Assembly (NCBI GenBank): GCA_037577475.1
Contig: CM075204.1
Span: 10,903,855 to 10,967,854 of the forward strand
Direction of reading: 5' to 3'
DNA: 64,000 bases
Origin: Chaunax sp. Z400
Lineage: Eukaryota; Chordata; Actinopteri; Lophiiformes; Chaunacidae
The position numbers and the translations under genes were made by a program. Positions 44,043 through 57,230 of this stretch are shown in pieces. How positions within the stretch are numbered: the stretch's first letter is position 1; every line of letters starts with the position of its first letter. The notes under the pieces are model-generated. The model ran no database searches and was not told the DNA's origin. It saw only the letters and a list, made by a program, of their open reading frames with translations.

Positions 44043-47000
44043 GCCACCTGTCTGACTGTGTTATTGGAGCTGATGTGGAGGGTGTTGGTGACTCCTCTGG
44101 GCAGATAGAAGGCCTCCTCCACTACAACTCCTCCCGCTCCTCTCTGGCCGCCCCGCAATGTCATCGGCCTCCTCAAATCCATCTGGACCTTGATGAAACC
44201 AGTATACACTCCAGTGGGACTCTGTGGGGAAGAGAGAGAGAAAGAGAGAGAGAGAGTGTTGAAAGTAGTGTTCCAAATGTTAAATCAAAATCTATTAATA
44301 TTTAATCAAGTGACAGACAATTGCGAAAATTCCTGTTTTGAAGTGAACTTTTAAAAAAAAAAAACTTTATTTGTCTGGTGGCCGCCCCGCCTCCAACTTG
44401 CCAACAGCCCAATGTCGGTCATGTTTCCTTAGCTGTGACATTCTGTCCGATGTAATTATCTCCCCCATCTCTTTTCTGCCCTTCTATACGAGTGGATTAG
44501 TTAAACAAGGGGCTGGTCATTTGGGATTAGTTAGATAAAGTCACTGTGGCTATTTTCTCCAAAGATTGTGTTTTCAGACTCATGACTATTCACAAAGAGA
44601 TGTGACGAAATGACCAGCCTTCAGAGTCACATAACACAATATGTTTCCATTGAAAACACACACAATAAAATTAGTCTAAAATTCAGAATATGATGAAAAT
44701 GCATATCTTCATAAATGGTTAATATTGGTGAAGCTAGAATGTATAGTTAGCCAGATATGCTCTGGACAAAAAAACCCATTATGGATGGATGGACCTGCTG
44801 ATGACTGGAGCTCCCATCATTTGTGTCGAGGGGATAAAAATCAGTGTGACCGAACCTCATGTTGAGAATTATCACAAATCCTGACCTACATATAGATGAA
44901 GAACCAATTTGAAGAAAAGAGTTTCTCAAAATGCTTCAAAATTTTTTTTGCGGTGTCTTGATTGTTGTTAAGATGCACACAGTGGGACTGGAAACCAGTC
45001 TTCCCCAGTTCAGAGTAGGTGTGAGGAATATGGATGTACACTGACAATGTATGTAATCAGGTGGTAAACTAAACACTGGAGACACCTACTGAGTACACAA
45101 GTCAGACAAAAAAAAAAAAAAATTTACAATACATGCTACATGATCCCCTCCACTAAAGACCAGTTCATCCAATAAGGCCAGTGTGTCCAGATGGCCCAGA
45201 CAGAAGAAGAGCATCGTAATCTCATTACACCCTGTGGAGCCTGCAGGACTGTATGTGTGCATGTGAAGGTTGTAAGTGGCCAAACAAGATCAGTATGAAT
45301 AGAAGTCAGAATAATGAGAGAGACTAGATGTGATAAAGAGACAAGAAGGAGGTCAAACTAGTGGCTAACATCTATGTCTGCAGACGTCCGACAGGTGTTG
45401 AGCAGAGGGTTTCCTTACCTGCACACTCCAAGTTTAGATTCACACCACAACTGGGCTTGTTTAAAGTTTGGAACGAGTCGTAAAACATCCTCTCGTCATC
45501 GACATGAATTTCTCTAGTTTTTTTAACTAACTTTCCAAATAAAGTTTCAAATCCAAAACCAAAACAGGTGAATCCAGAGTCACAAGTCAAACTGACAGGT
45601 TCCAAGTCAAGACTGGAGAGTCCAAAACGTTCCCTGTAAAGAAAATGCATCTGAAACCTGCAAAGCGGAGAGGATACCGTATATCCAACCCAATAAAGAC
45701 TCCTAAGTCAGGAGTGGAATCCAAGCCAAGTACCAAGTGGCTATTACACAACATGTGCTCTTCCTCAAAACACTGTTTTTCCAGTGAAGTGATACCAGTA
45801 AATAAGATGTCTATTCATTAAAAGCGGTATATTTACTCTAAAAATATCCAAATCGACCATTAGATGACCTTAAACAGTTTGATTTTTAAGCAGATATGAC
45901 GTCCTGTTGTTCAGCTGACTGTTGTGGCCCCTCTTGTGTTTTATTGTGTGTTCTCCCTGCGACTGCAGGTTACGCCTCCTCTCCTCTCCACCTGCTGTGG
46001 AAAGTACCTGCAGCCGAGGCCAGTTTGCACTTAGGGCCTGGACTCTAAAAGCCCTGATTGTGTGTTCTGCTCTCTTTAAAAGGAGAGGGTGATACCTTTG
46101 TTTATTTATATCCATTTAACCTTGTCTTCTGCTTCTGTTGCAGATCGGCCTTTCCTTGAGGATAGTTAGTTTGTTTTTATTTAGATGAACCTTTAACACT
46201 GATGTCAATTAAAAAAAACAAAAAAACAACAACACTATTGATCTTCTGATTCTCATCCCTCTCTTTTTTTTTTTAAATCTCGGTGTAGAAACTTAATGTG
46301 CGACTCCCCTCATCTCCTGGACTCTTTGGGGATGTAAGCACATATACATGTGCAACAAACGCCTTAAGTTATCTTAAAAAAAAAATCAATATTGTGCTTT
46401 CAATCTAAATTTTCTTATTATCTTACTGACACAACAGGACCTCTTTTCCCAGGACTTCATTTTCACTGTGCTGTATAACACTTCTAGTGTCTCGTGGTTT
46501 TAATGCAACTTCAGACACCTTTCGTGCTGCCAAGGAAAACACAGCGGGGGAGAACAATAGCAGGAATAACTCCGCACCGCTCTGATGCTATTGGTGAGGA
46601 ATGCTGGGAGCAGGAGGAAGGCAGCGTGGAAACATCAGCACACCTCAGATGTTCAGATTTATAGCCTGCAGGAATCTGCATGTTTCAACATCGCAGCAGT
46701 TTTTCTTATATTTCATTTATTATTATAGATTTCTGTATGTTTTACTAATATTTTCATTCTGTGTGTCAAATATTCTGTTTTTTTTAAAGCTTTGCATGTC
46801 ATTTATCTCACATCTACATGTTTCGTGTGTGTGTGTGTCTGCTTATGCTGCTCGTTGCTGGTTTTTATTACATGTGCAGCCCTGGAGGTGTGCTTTGTGA
46901 TACTGGGCTTTAATAAACTTCGGCTTGAATGTCATACAGCAGTTTAATGGAAGCAGCAGCAGCAGCAGCAGCATAGAGAATATCCGCCTGAATCAATGCA

Positions 47001-47096
47001 GATAAAAGAGTGCTTTGTGCAAGATTCCTGTTTTTACAGGAGAAACAAGCCTCGAGACAAATACATACATCTCACTGACTCAGCTAGTTTGTGTAT

Positions 47097-47176
<80 letters not shown>

Positions 47177-47295
47177 ACTCCACTCACGAGTGTCATTTTG
47201 AGGTGGTCTGTGGTCACCGAGTTGTACAGCTCGATCTTCTGCCTGATTTCCTCCCTGCTGAACTCCGTCCGCAGCTCTCTCTGCTTCTCCACATC
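41593..47295 (-). CDS. rassf3: rassf3, exons 2-6 (first exon not found)
   Basis: Ras-association domain family adaptor. Exons: 47295-47188, 44221-44048, 43449-43362, 42136-42021, 41742-41593, together 636 nt (211 residues plus TAG). Order: DVEKQRELRTEFSREEIRQK, LKMTL, SPTGVYTGFIKVQMDLRRP, a glycine-rich insert (GGQRGAGGVVVEEAF), then the RA domain (LHISSNNTVRQV, KYALYKRYHREEQ, LADDEQPLFLRLVAGPNTDT). The last exon is a complete SARAH helix (WDAFSIPELRNFLRILDKEE) that pairs with MST kinases or other SARAH proteins. The N-terminal DVEK, the YKR-HRE segment and the LVAGP-TDTLSFVLRE run match RASSF3 better than RASSF1 or RASSF5. The glycine-rich insert is absent from human RASSF3 as I recall it. 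Exon 1, expected to encode about 37 residues with an SSGY and an FFTAR motif, is outside or unrecognised. Confidence 0.88.
43053..43121. repeat. (GT)n microsatellite
   Basis: About 33 units with one C interruption, in the rassf3 intron between exons 42136 and 43362. Confidence 0.97.
43618..43657. repeat. (TAA)n microsatellite
   Basis: About 12 TAA/AAT units in the rassf3 intron between exons 43449 and 44048. Confidence 0.95.
44006..44041. repeat. (GT)18 microsatellite at a splice donor
   Basis: (CA)n in the transcript, beginning a few bases after the donor GTGGCTA of the exon ending at 44048. Confidence 0.97.
47099..47175. repeat. (TG)38 microsatellite near a splice donor
   Basis: (CA)n in the rassf3 transcript, starting 12 bases past the donor of the exon ending at 47188. 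Confidence 0.97.
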
Positions 47296-50200
47296 CTGAC
47301 AAAGACAGAGAGGGAGTTAAAGGAAACGTGACATGACAGGTCTTTAAAACAATACAGCCTCTGTTTGGACAACAGCAGCAGGAAAGCACGGACGAGCGCA
47401 AAAGACGGGTTCCTCCTTATCTGAATCGACGTTCGACACACGCTACATGTGGTATATAAAGACACAAATACATGTGGATGGGAAACACTCGTGGTGTCCT
47501 CCTCGGCGGAGATGTAACGTTAAATAGTCTCGCGACTTTCAGTAGATGCATGCTTCCTTCTGCATGGAGCTACAGAAAGACAATTAGCAATTAACAAGCC
47601 TGTGGATTATCTTTAGTAACCAGCTAATGATTTTTGGACAGAGACAAGGCCGTCGAGTTATTTTTTGTGCTTTAAGACCCACAGGCGAAGTTATATCTGC
47701 TTCCATTATCTTCTAGAGAGATTCCAAAACTCTGCAACTCCCACCAAAACAATCCAGATGGACAAAACAGCACTACAGATAAGAGGAAAAATACTTATGT
47801 TTGAATTTGGTGTGAACTGCCCCTTTAAGACTGCAAACATAATGGTTACACTTCTCCAAAATCAAACAGTGCTGCTGGAGGGCCGGCACATGACAAAAAC
47901 ATTTCTGATCAGCCCGAGGCCCGTTCTGTGTGACTAGACCTCTAATTTGAGACTAAATATGGACACCTCCTGCAGGACAGAGCGTACAAGTCAAACACAA
48001 AACAACTAGAATAGTGATTATTTTCACTGACGGGAGGCCGTGTGGACTTGAATAGTGTGCAGAAGTGTTTCACTGCATGTATGCATAGGCATGCTGGTAA
48101 AGTCAGCCACACAAGATATTTCACTGTCTGCGAGGACTGCAGGGAGCCACGGTCAGCAGCTACTCTTGTGTTTATGTATAAATAGCTTGGGAAGGTGTGG
48201 CAGGCCAAAAGGTCAGGACAGAGGTCAGCTGAGACCCATCTTTACGCCAACATGAGTGGCACCTATAGTCAAAAACACATGTAATTCAATAATTTAGGTC
48301 ACATGATAAGGCCAAATACCTGACATAGTTGTAAGGAGAACGTCCACTGACCTCAGAGATGGTTCAAAATGTTTTCTTGCAGCCGCTGAATGTAATGTTT
48401 GGTTTTCTGCAAAATCAGGCATATATGCAAACAACTGTACCCCCCCCTGACTGATTCCTATAGCAGGTCAGACTCAGCACCAAAAATTAAATGTTATTGT
48501 TAAAAAAAGAAAAAAAGACTATCGATAACTTTAAACCTGCTATGTTTCTTGTAAGAGCCTCGAAATGACCAATGACTGTGGAGATGAACCTGCAGGCAGC
48601 AAATCTGCTGTTTTTCTTTCCTTAAATGATGCCTCTTTGGGTTCTGTCAAATTATTATTGCTATATCTTTGCCTTTTTTTTTTTTAGTTTATAGACAAAA
48701 CAATCCATAAATTGATAAAATGGTTCATAAATAGCAGTTTTCTGCTGTTTTAAAACTTTGGTTATTATTTATAGTGCATTGTTTGCCTTATAATAAACAA
48801 CTTGAGGTGGAAGTTAAACCACTATTTGTTTTCATCCACATCAGTGCTGAAACAAATATTCAATTAAAAACCTAATTGGTCAACAAAAATCTGAACGTAG
48901 CATCTTGCATGTTTCTAATGTGTCCAATGTGAGGATCTGAGGCTTTTCTGTGTCTCAAAGTTAACCAATTTTGTGAACTTGGCATGGTTTATATTGGTGA
49001 GTTATATTTCACCAGACTTAATACAAAAAAAAAAAATCGATCATACACAAAATCAATGCAAGCCTCAATGCAAATTTCCAAACAGTATGATGATGACAGC
49101 ATTTGTCTTTGCTGAGCTAAAGATTGTTCAGGCCAGTGTCAAATGTCTTTTCATGGGGGGCAGAAGGTGGGACGATATCAGCCGATTTCACGGCTATCAG
49201 CTTTTTCCTCCTCCAAACCAGTCATTATTATTATATTGGCCTTTAAAAATCCACTATCGATCGAAGTCTAGTATACAGACATAAACCGACAAAGTCCGTC
49301 CTTTTTTTCCACCACTTTAAAGCCATAAACAACCACCTCCAGACTTATAAAACAGGATGCAAAAACTCTATCCTGTGTCTGTGTGCGAGTGCCAATACAG
49401 CCAGTTTAATTCCCCAGTGTAGTGTGTGCTTACATGGGCATAGTGCAGCCCTCTACTACATCTATTAAAAAACCACATACACATAGTGCAGAATCCAGAG
49501 AGGCTTCGAAGGCACACACACCCTTATATGGAAAACACACACTGCTCAAAGAAAGACAAGGTGCCAATACAGCATGTGTGAACACTGCACACACACACAC
49601 AGACACACACACACATACAGACACACACAGACACACACAGACACACACACACTGCAGCTCTGAGAGCTTCTAACATGGTCAGGCGTCCACCGATTTATCG
49701 CTCACAGAGAAGTTTGAGTACGAGCAGAAGTGAATGACAGTCCAACCATTAGGCATGGCCTTCATTACATGTTTAGATTAAAATTAGATCCTCTCTCTCT
49801 GCGGCATGTTAACAGGATGATCACAGACAGATGGGAACTACAGAGACGATCAGTCAGTGTCATTCATACCTGAAATGATGACGAGGTTTTCGAGAATAAC
49901 ATATTTAATTTTGTTTCCGATTAAAATAGGATCGTTAGGTTGCATTTAGCATCCAACAAAATGTTGATGATTTAAAGTTTGGACAGGTTTAGCATCTCAT
50001 TGTCTAAACTAGCACAGAAACAACGGGTGGATTAAACAGTTAGATGCTGATTGAAAGAAAATAAATGAACAGATTTGTAATGACTGATTCATAATTCAAG
50101 TCAATTATTGTGGGAAAACACAACAAGCAATTTAAAGACCCCCCCAAAAAAAGACATTAAAGAACTTGTTTTTTCCAAACAACAATAATTAAAAAATGTT

Positions 50201-53200
50201 TTTATCATCATTGCACAAAAAGCAGCAAATATTCACATTTGCGAAGGAAGGATTTGGTGTTTTTGCATTAATAATGACAAAATGACTCGACAGAAACAGA
50301 TTGTGACTCATCATGATTCACTGAGGACAAACAGGACGGTGGAGCGAAACAAAACGGCTCAATCACATGGATTCAGTTCACCGGTGATGAAAGGAGTATT
50401 CAGTATTTCACTTAAAGTAGCTATAAAACAAAGTATAAGTACAGGTCACACATACACAGTTGAGTGCTTCTGTATACAGTCAGGTTTGATAGCTTAGTCC
50501 AGTTTGTTTTTTTGTTTTTTTTAAACATTAGACAATTTGACCTCTTTGAGATTTGTTATTTAAATGAAACTGAATCTTGAAATGTAATTTTGTCATTATT
50601 ATTTTTTGTCAGTAAAAAAAAGAAAAGGAAAAAGTTGTGCTGTAAAAACTACAATATTTCCCATAGATGTAGTGCAAAATGTAAGACTCAAGAAAGTAGA
50701 AGTACTTCCTTAGTAACTTTACACCACTAATAAAGACAGATTCCTTGGTTTACTTCTAATATTGTTTACAGGAAGCTTGACTAGAGGCTTTTCCCTCATT
50801 CAGTCTTTACATTAAGCAGCTGACAGGCCTGGTGAGTCAAAGCTTATTACCAGGATGTGACAGGTAAGGAGATTATCGGTCATCTCGCCATCCACAAAGG
50901 GGAAACTAAACACCTTAAAGATTAAGTGACCTCTAACCTACATGAGCTCCTTCACCTTCTGTCTATTTATAGTATTTCAGGAGAGTTGCCATTCCTGCCA
51001 CATAGAGAGTAAAACTGTTGAATTAAGGTATTTGTTTTCCCATAGTATACATTTTTACAATGGTTTCATTCTCCCCAACATGCATTAAATGCATCAATCC
51101 TGAGCAACCTCTTGGTTAGGTTGACAACTTTCATCCAACAATATGGCAACATCTACATCTTTTTAGCCACCGACCAATAAACAGATTTAGGCTTTGGAGA
51201 TGTTATAAAAAATAATATTGTCCCCACTTTGGTTCTCAATTAACTTATTTATTGATAAAATGTCAAAATATGCTAAAAGCACCCTATTAGCAAATATCCA
51301 ATGTGAGCTATGCAAATATATTTGTCTATTTAACTTAAAGTCCACAACCCAAAGATACTAAATATACTTTGATAAAAGATGAAGAAATGCAGCAAATTAT
51401 TACATTTCAAAACCAGCAACCAACCAACCAACAAATTTTCCTTGAAAAGTGACTCAAATGATTAATGAATTTTGCACATTTTGCTGTCTGTTGCATGTTT
51501 AGTCAATTCATCTAAAACATTAAAAAAAAAAGTTTCATCCTCAGCAGTGCATTGATAGGATTTGATCCAAAAAGTATCATTCTGGCCCTCATGAGTGCAA
51601 AAGAGTGTGTCCAGTCCAAGTTGTCTACCGTCAAGGGTGGAGAGGGTTAAGAGGAACTGGGAGGGTGAGAGGGGCCAAGTCCAAACAAACAGGAGAAGTG
51701 AAACACAGTGAAGCTACAACACAATGAGGTCATGGTCCTATTTAAGGACACACAGAATCCTCCCACTGAAGATGAGAGATCAACACTGGCCAGAGGGGAG
51801 AAAAAAAGGGACAGAGGAAGAAAGACAAGGAGAATGTGTTTGCACTAGAAATAAAAGAATCATCTCCCTTAAAAGCTAGATCTTTTAAGTTGAGATGCAC
51901 GAATACTGAGGCCTGTATCTTGTTCTGCTGCTCTTGGTGAGAAACAACTCACGACTTTTCAGGTTAAATTCTGTTTCCTGTCGGATTTATAACACATACC
52001 CACAAATGCAGTGTCTGTTAATAAGCCACAGTGGTGACATGTTGTATGCTGTGCATCATAATGTAGAGGAAGCTTATGATTAAATGGTGCACATGAAATC
52101 TGACACCTTGAATGCTAATGGGGAAGAAATATAATGGAACAAACTTTTATTTAAATCATAAACTAGTCCTGTTATGATAGGATTCCCCTTATCGCTTAGA
52201 TAAAAACTAATAAAACTACATTTGATTCCATACTTGCAGAATAGTCAAATTTCCTGTCTCCAAATTGCACTCGTTGCATAAAAGACTTTCGACTTTGGCA
52301 CCAGACATACCAGCGAACACTGGAAAAAGCAGAAGAGAGACGGGAATAAAAAGCGATGAGACAGACAAGAGCGGAGAGAAACCGTTCCATCTTAATCTGT
52401 ATGTCAGTCCCGTTTCCTGGCGGCTGTTTCAAAATAACTCTGGTAGTTTAAGTTCAGTCTGCATGCAAAGGCATTTTCTGTCCTCAACCTTTTATCAAAC
52501 ACACACACCTGCAGATTTCCTGCCTTTTGTTTAGCACCGTCACGCTCGTCTGCATGCACTGTCCGTAAATAGATGACATCACCATCTAAGTGTGTGTGTG
52601 TAGACAAAACATGCTTGGCTTGGTTAAACAGAACAGACCCTAAAGCACTAGAGGATTGTGATCATGTGTTATGGGTCCCAGGGCAGACTTATCACATTGC
52701 AAACTGAATCTGACCTACATTTTAAAAGACAACAAAGACGTTTTATTTCTGCCATTGTGTTTACTCTTTCATGAGTCTTCCTCTCTGCTACAATATGTAC
52801 CAAATAACCAAAGTAAATGTAATTCTATTTGTTATATTACACTGGTCTATATTATGCTGGTTCTCTGCCGATCTGACATGTTCCTCAAAAGTTTTGACCA
52901 ACCTTCTTTTATTTTGAAAAATACTTTTTCATGATGCTTTATTTCCCGTTTCTAAAAGGTTTCCTTGAGGGATCTAACTACGCACCAATTATACAGGACA
53001 TAGAGATACATTCTGACACAGTTCTGAGACTGACTGAACCAGTCAAAGCCAAGCACTGAGCTGCACCAGTAGATCCTATTTTACAACATGACGCTGCACT
53101 TGACTCGACATCCCCTCCCATTGAGGCCATAAATGGGAGTGCAACGGCAACGCAATCCATCAGGACATGTGATGTTTTTACTTCCCACACCAATCGTTCA

Positions 53201-55529
53201 AGTTGACCTTCTTTTTCTTAACTCTGACATGAAAATCATAAATAAAAAAAACACTTTGGCCCAATGCAACTTGTGGAAAACTCATTGTTGTGCAAGGCTC
53301 CCGTACAGACTTCAAATCGACCGACTGCAATATTTTCTCAAGACATTCCTTGTTAACAAATAATTTCTGTCAACTGAAGGGTTAGAGGGTTTTTAATAAC
53401 AAATAGATAAGAGTTAAGTTTGTATTCAGAGCATATTGCAGTAGCTTTAACAGGTTAGAGTTCTCTCATGTGGGTGTTGGTTGCAGTACAGTGTGCAGAA
53501 CTTTCAACTCTGCACAACAAAACACAGGAAGCACCACCCTGTGGCACTGAGCTATCCGGCTAATCTCTGGCTCATGGTAACTAGTAGTATGCTACTAATT
53601 CTCTCCACCTAAAAAATGCTGGTTCAGTTCGTCTGCATTAAATTAAAACTAATTAAGCTTATATAGCAGACTATAAAAACATAAGAAACCCGATCCTATT
53701 AAACAGCTACTTTCATTGTGACAATTATTCTTTAAATATGGCCACTTAAAATGAAAAATATGATGCGTTTGCATGGCGGCAACAAATTAATTGCAGTCTT
53801 TATTTCCAACATCAGTTGAATTGCACACTTGATGGTCGGCACGTTGTTTTTCCTACATGATCACCTGACTTGCTGTGCTCTGACTAAAAGACTATCTACA
53901 ATCAATTCTTCTACTTTAGCATTAAACTGTAATAAATTAGCTAGAAATGTACCAACTGAGCACAGTCTATAGTTTACTTATGACAGCGGAATACTTCCAA
54001 AAATCTTCTGGAACTTATTGGAATTTTACGGCATGTCCGATAAGGTTAGGAAATTTCCTTAAGTGAATCTTCCCAGATTGTTTCCACAGACTGATTAGGA
54101 AATCAGTTCACGTTCCTATATGGCCTGCCTGCCAACTCCTTCACCATAAACATGTTTAAGAAAATGTCCCGTGTCATTTCTACCTCACATTTCATCGTTT
54201 CTATCCCCACCTGTGAGCTAATGTTTTCTCGAAACTTTTTTCCTGCCCTCCTCACCCTCACCCCCTCCCTTTCTATGTTACTTCCTCTCGAATCCATGGA
54301 GGGAAGTCAAGATCGGCCACACCTTTCCTCCCGGCATTCCTGCACTAATGGGTACACACACACACACATACACACACACACACACACGTACAACGCCACA
54401 TAAATGTACAAGTGCTCACACCTTCCCTATATGAATGATGGGCTAATGGACAGAAACCAGTCGCTCAAACTCTTCTCCTTAAGTGGGCATTCCTGACTTA
54501 ATGGACACTCAGACAGTAGACGAAGTGCAGCCTTGGTAAAGCCTTTTATAGATCTCTCCATCTCTTTTAAGCAGTGACATCTATTATATTAACTATTCAC
54601 AGATGTCTATTATCTATAATTACATTTTTGGACCCACTGTTAAATCACGCTTGGATGGCCTCCGGGGTTTCAAGGCCCAATGATACCCAATAAATAAAAC
54701 AAAAATAAAAATCACATTTCTATGATTTTGACAGGTATTGCGAGTTCGATATGAGTAACAATTATAGTGGGAATGCTAAGTTTCCCTATTTATCTTTACT
54801 GGAAAAAAAAATATACATATAGAAGAGGAAAATGACACTATTGTATTTGCAAACAGGGAAGTAAAACCTGCAGACTAAACTAGGTGAACCACAGAGAGGC
54901 AAGAGACTCAAATCACAGTGTACACCGACATCCCAGTGTAGAACTGTCTGTGCTACCAGAGCGGTTCAGTAAGTACAACATGGACACAGTACAGGACACA
55001 CAGTCATGGTTCAACTCATTGTGAGGAGACCACAATGAGTCTGTTTGAAGGCGACCACCCAGAGATCAGAACCTTTACCAACAGCACCAAACAGGAGAAA
55101 CAGGAAAGATGTTTAGAGAAGGAGGAGTGAAAAGTGATGATGAAAAAGGAAGGGTGGGTGGGGGGGATACGCAAGGCTAGAAGAAAGGAGAAACTAGTGC
55201 AGAGAGGGAGGAACATGTGAAGATGGATGAGGAAGAGGGGGAAGAGAACGAAAGGAGAAGATTGATTACAAGTAAAAAATGAGGATGTGAAAATAGTTAG
55301 AAAGCAAAAAAAGACTTATCTATTTGTAATAAAACATATTCCATCTGTAGCTGTACATCATGCTTAATAAAACCCAGGTGTCCCTTGTTGCCTCTTTTCA
55401 AACTCGGCTGCTAGTCATGCACTTAATTTGGTTGTTTTGAAGATAAGTATTGCATTACAAACACAATGCTGTCCAATCACGACAATCAACAGCTCACACT
55501 GGAGCCTCTGTCTAAACTGATAGGAGCCG
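47296..55529. other. probable rassf3 intron 1 or intergenic DNA, left part
   Basis: No exon, RNA gene or mobile element that I can support. CA-rich runs lie at 49589-49652 and 54356-54388. Open frames here are short and unrecognised. I searched the minus strand by eye for the SSGY and FFTAR motifs of RASSF3 exon 1 without success. Confidence 0.5.
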
Positions 55530-55646
55530 ACAGAGACATGTTCCCACTGGACAGAGACATGTTCCCACTGGACAGAGAAATGTTCCCACTGGACAGAGAA
55601 ATGTTCCCACTGGACGGAGAAATGTTCCCATTGGACAGAGAAATGA
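55530..55646 (+). repeat. 21-bp minisatellite, about 5.5 units
   Basis: The unit ACAGAGA(A/C)ATGTTCCCACTGG repeats at 55530, 55551, 55572, 55593, 55614 and partly at 55635, with few substitutions. The period is a multiple of three, so a 102-codon frame (55466-55774) encodes repeated DREMFPL heptads. No splice, Kozak or homology evidence makes it a gene. Confidence 0.93.
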
Positions 55647-57060
55647 CTGACTCTGAGTTCATGTTTGATTTACCGTTGCTCCTGAAGTCGAAAGATTGCC
55701 AAATCCAAACACTCATGCGTTTACAATGGGGGAGTTGTGTAACAGGCCGGAGGAGGTGTACATACGGGGAGTGAGTAAGCATGTGTGGCTTGATATTATG
55801 AGAACTTCAAAATTCTGACCTTGCAGGAAGTGGGCGAGGTGGGGCCAGTGAAAGATTACATCTGTGCATATGTGTGTTTTTGAAGCCAGACTTCCTCTCT
55901 TGAGTTTTATTGGTAAAAAAAAAAAAAAAAAAAAGAAGTTGAATGCCAGTACATACAGAACATGCATGCTGGCCTTCAACCAATTTCCAGTAGCAAATGA
56001 TCAGTTGATTATATTTCAGATTGATCTTTCATTGTTTAGCCTACAACATGAAAGAAAAGAGTGGAAAATATCAGACAATAGCTTGTTTTATTTTAGTAGC
56101 AGTCCAAAACTCAGGGATATTAGATATCAAATAACACAGAGGAGAAATAAATAGAAAACTAACCAATTTGAGAGGCTGGAGCCAGAGATTATTTAGACTT
56201 TTGGCAAAATAAATATCTTAGAAAAAGCATGCAATAAAAAAAAGGTTTTCAATCAGGGCTGTAATAAATATCTACCGATTACTTGATGAGCTGATAAGCT
56301 GGTAAAACCTCAGTTTCAAACCTGTGTTTTAAATATCTTGCAGTGCACTGGGCTTTATTATAATATACACCTTCTTAAATCAATTTTTTCCATGACTTAT
56401 AATTAATTGTATATGTACACCTATACAAACAATTTTGTATATCTGATCATATTTAATGTCAAGTATAAATAAGACCCATTTCCCTATTTATTTATTAACT
56501 AAGGACAGTTCACATTAAGCAACATTTCAGTTCCCACATCAATGTAAATGTGCCAGAGTTAGCTAATTAGCTCATTTTCATCCGTAGTCCTGAGGCAAAT
56601 CATTACATTATTGAATTAGCTTATATAGGCACACATCATACAGGCCTAACGATCATGTTATACATTATCTAGGATTATCTGTCCAAACACGGGCAATAAT
56701 ACTGAGTAGAATATGACACTGAGGGCGTCACACACATGCACACACATGCCTGCGATGGCTCAAGACTTAAAAACCTCGTGACACAACACTGAGTTCATAA
56801 GATTTGTGTTTTTGTTGGTTGAAAATGCAACTGTGGGCAGTCCCAAACCAGTCGACCTGGTTCCAGCCCCAGTACAGGTTTTTTAATAAGGTGGCTGACC
56901 TTTGAGGAGGCCACAAGAATACTAAATATTGTTTTAAGACAGAGGAAGGAAGAAAACAAAAGCAAAGACACAAACACAACAGTCGTGAATGACAATGAGA
57001 CAAAACTCCCCTCAGCAGCCGCCATGAGTCAGATATGAAGGGACAGAACAACAAGCAGCT
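55647..57060. other. stretch without recognisable features
   Basis: AT-rich with an A-run at 55915-55934. No gene is supported. Confidence 0.5.
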
Positions 57061-57230
57061 CACCGCCAGCCATATCTGACAGCGTTATTACTTCACCCCG
57101 TCTGATACTCATCCCACAACGAAACTACAGAGGGTTATAAGCTGACGTCACTTTTCAATGGCGGACGACGCTCAGACGGCAAAACATCCTGCCATCAACA
57201 AGCAGGGGAAACTACGAAACTGGGAATAGA
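57061..57230. promoter_or_regulatory. promoter-like spot with perfect CRE
   Basis: TGACGTCA at 57143-57150, with a CG-richer context than the surroundings (GGCGGACGACGCTCAGACGG). Just after it on the plus strand is CAATGGCGG, opening a 23-codon frame to TAG at 57229. On the minus strand an ATG (57076) is followed by GGCGGTGAGC, a donor-like sequence. It could be an alternative rassf3 start or an unannotated transcript start. Confidence 0.3.

Noticed and set aside
56767..57085. Minus-strand ATGGCTGGCG then GTGAGC as rassf3 exon 1
   Set aside because: The phase does not match the next rassf3 exon and the expected SSGY and FFTAR motifs are absent, so I list only a promoter-like spot.
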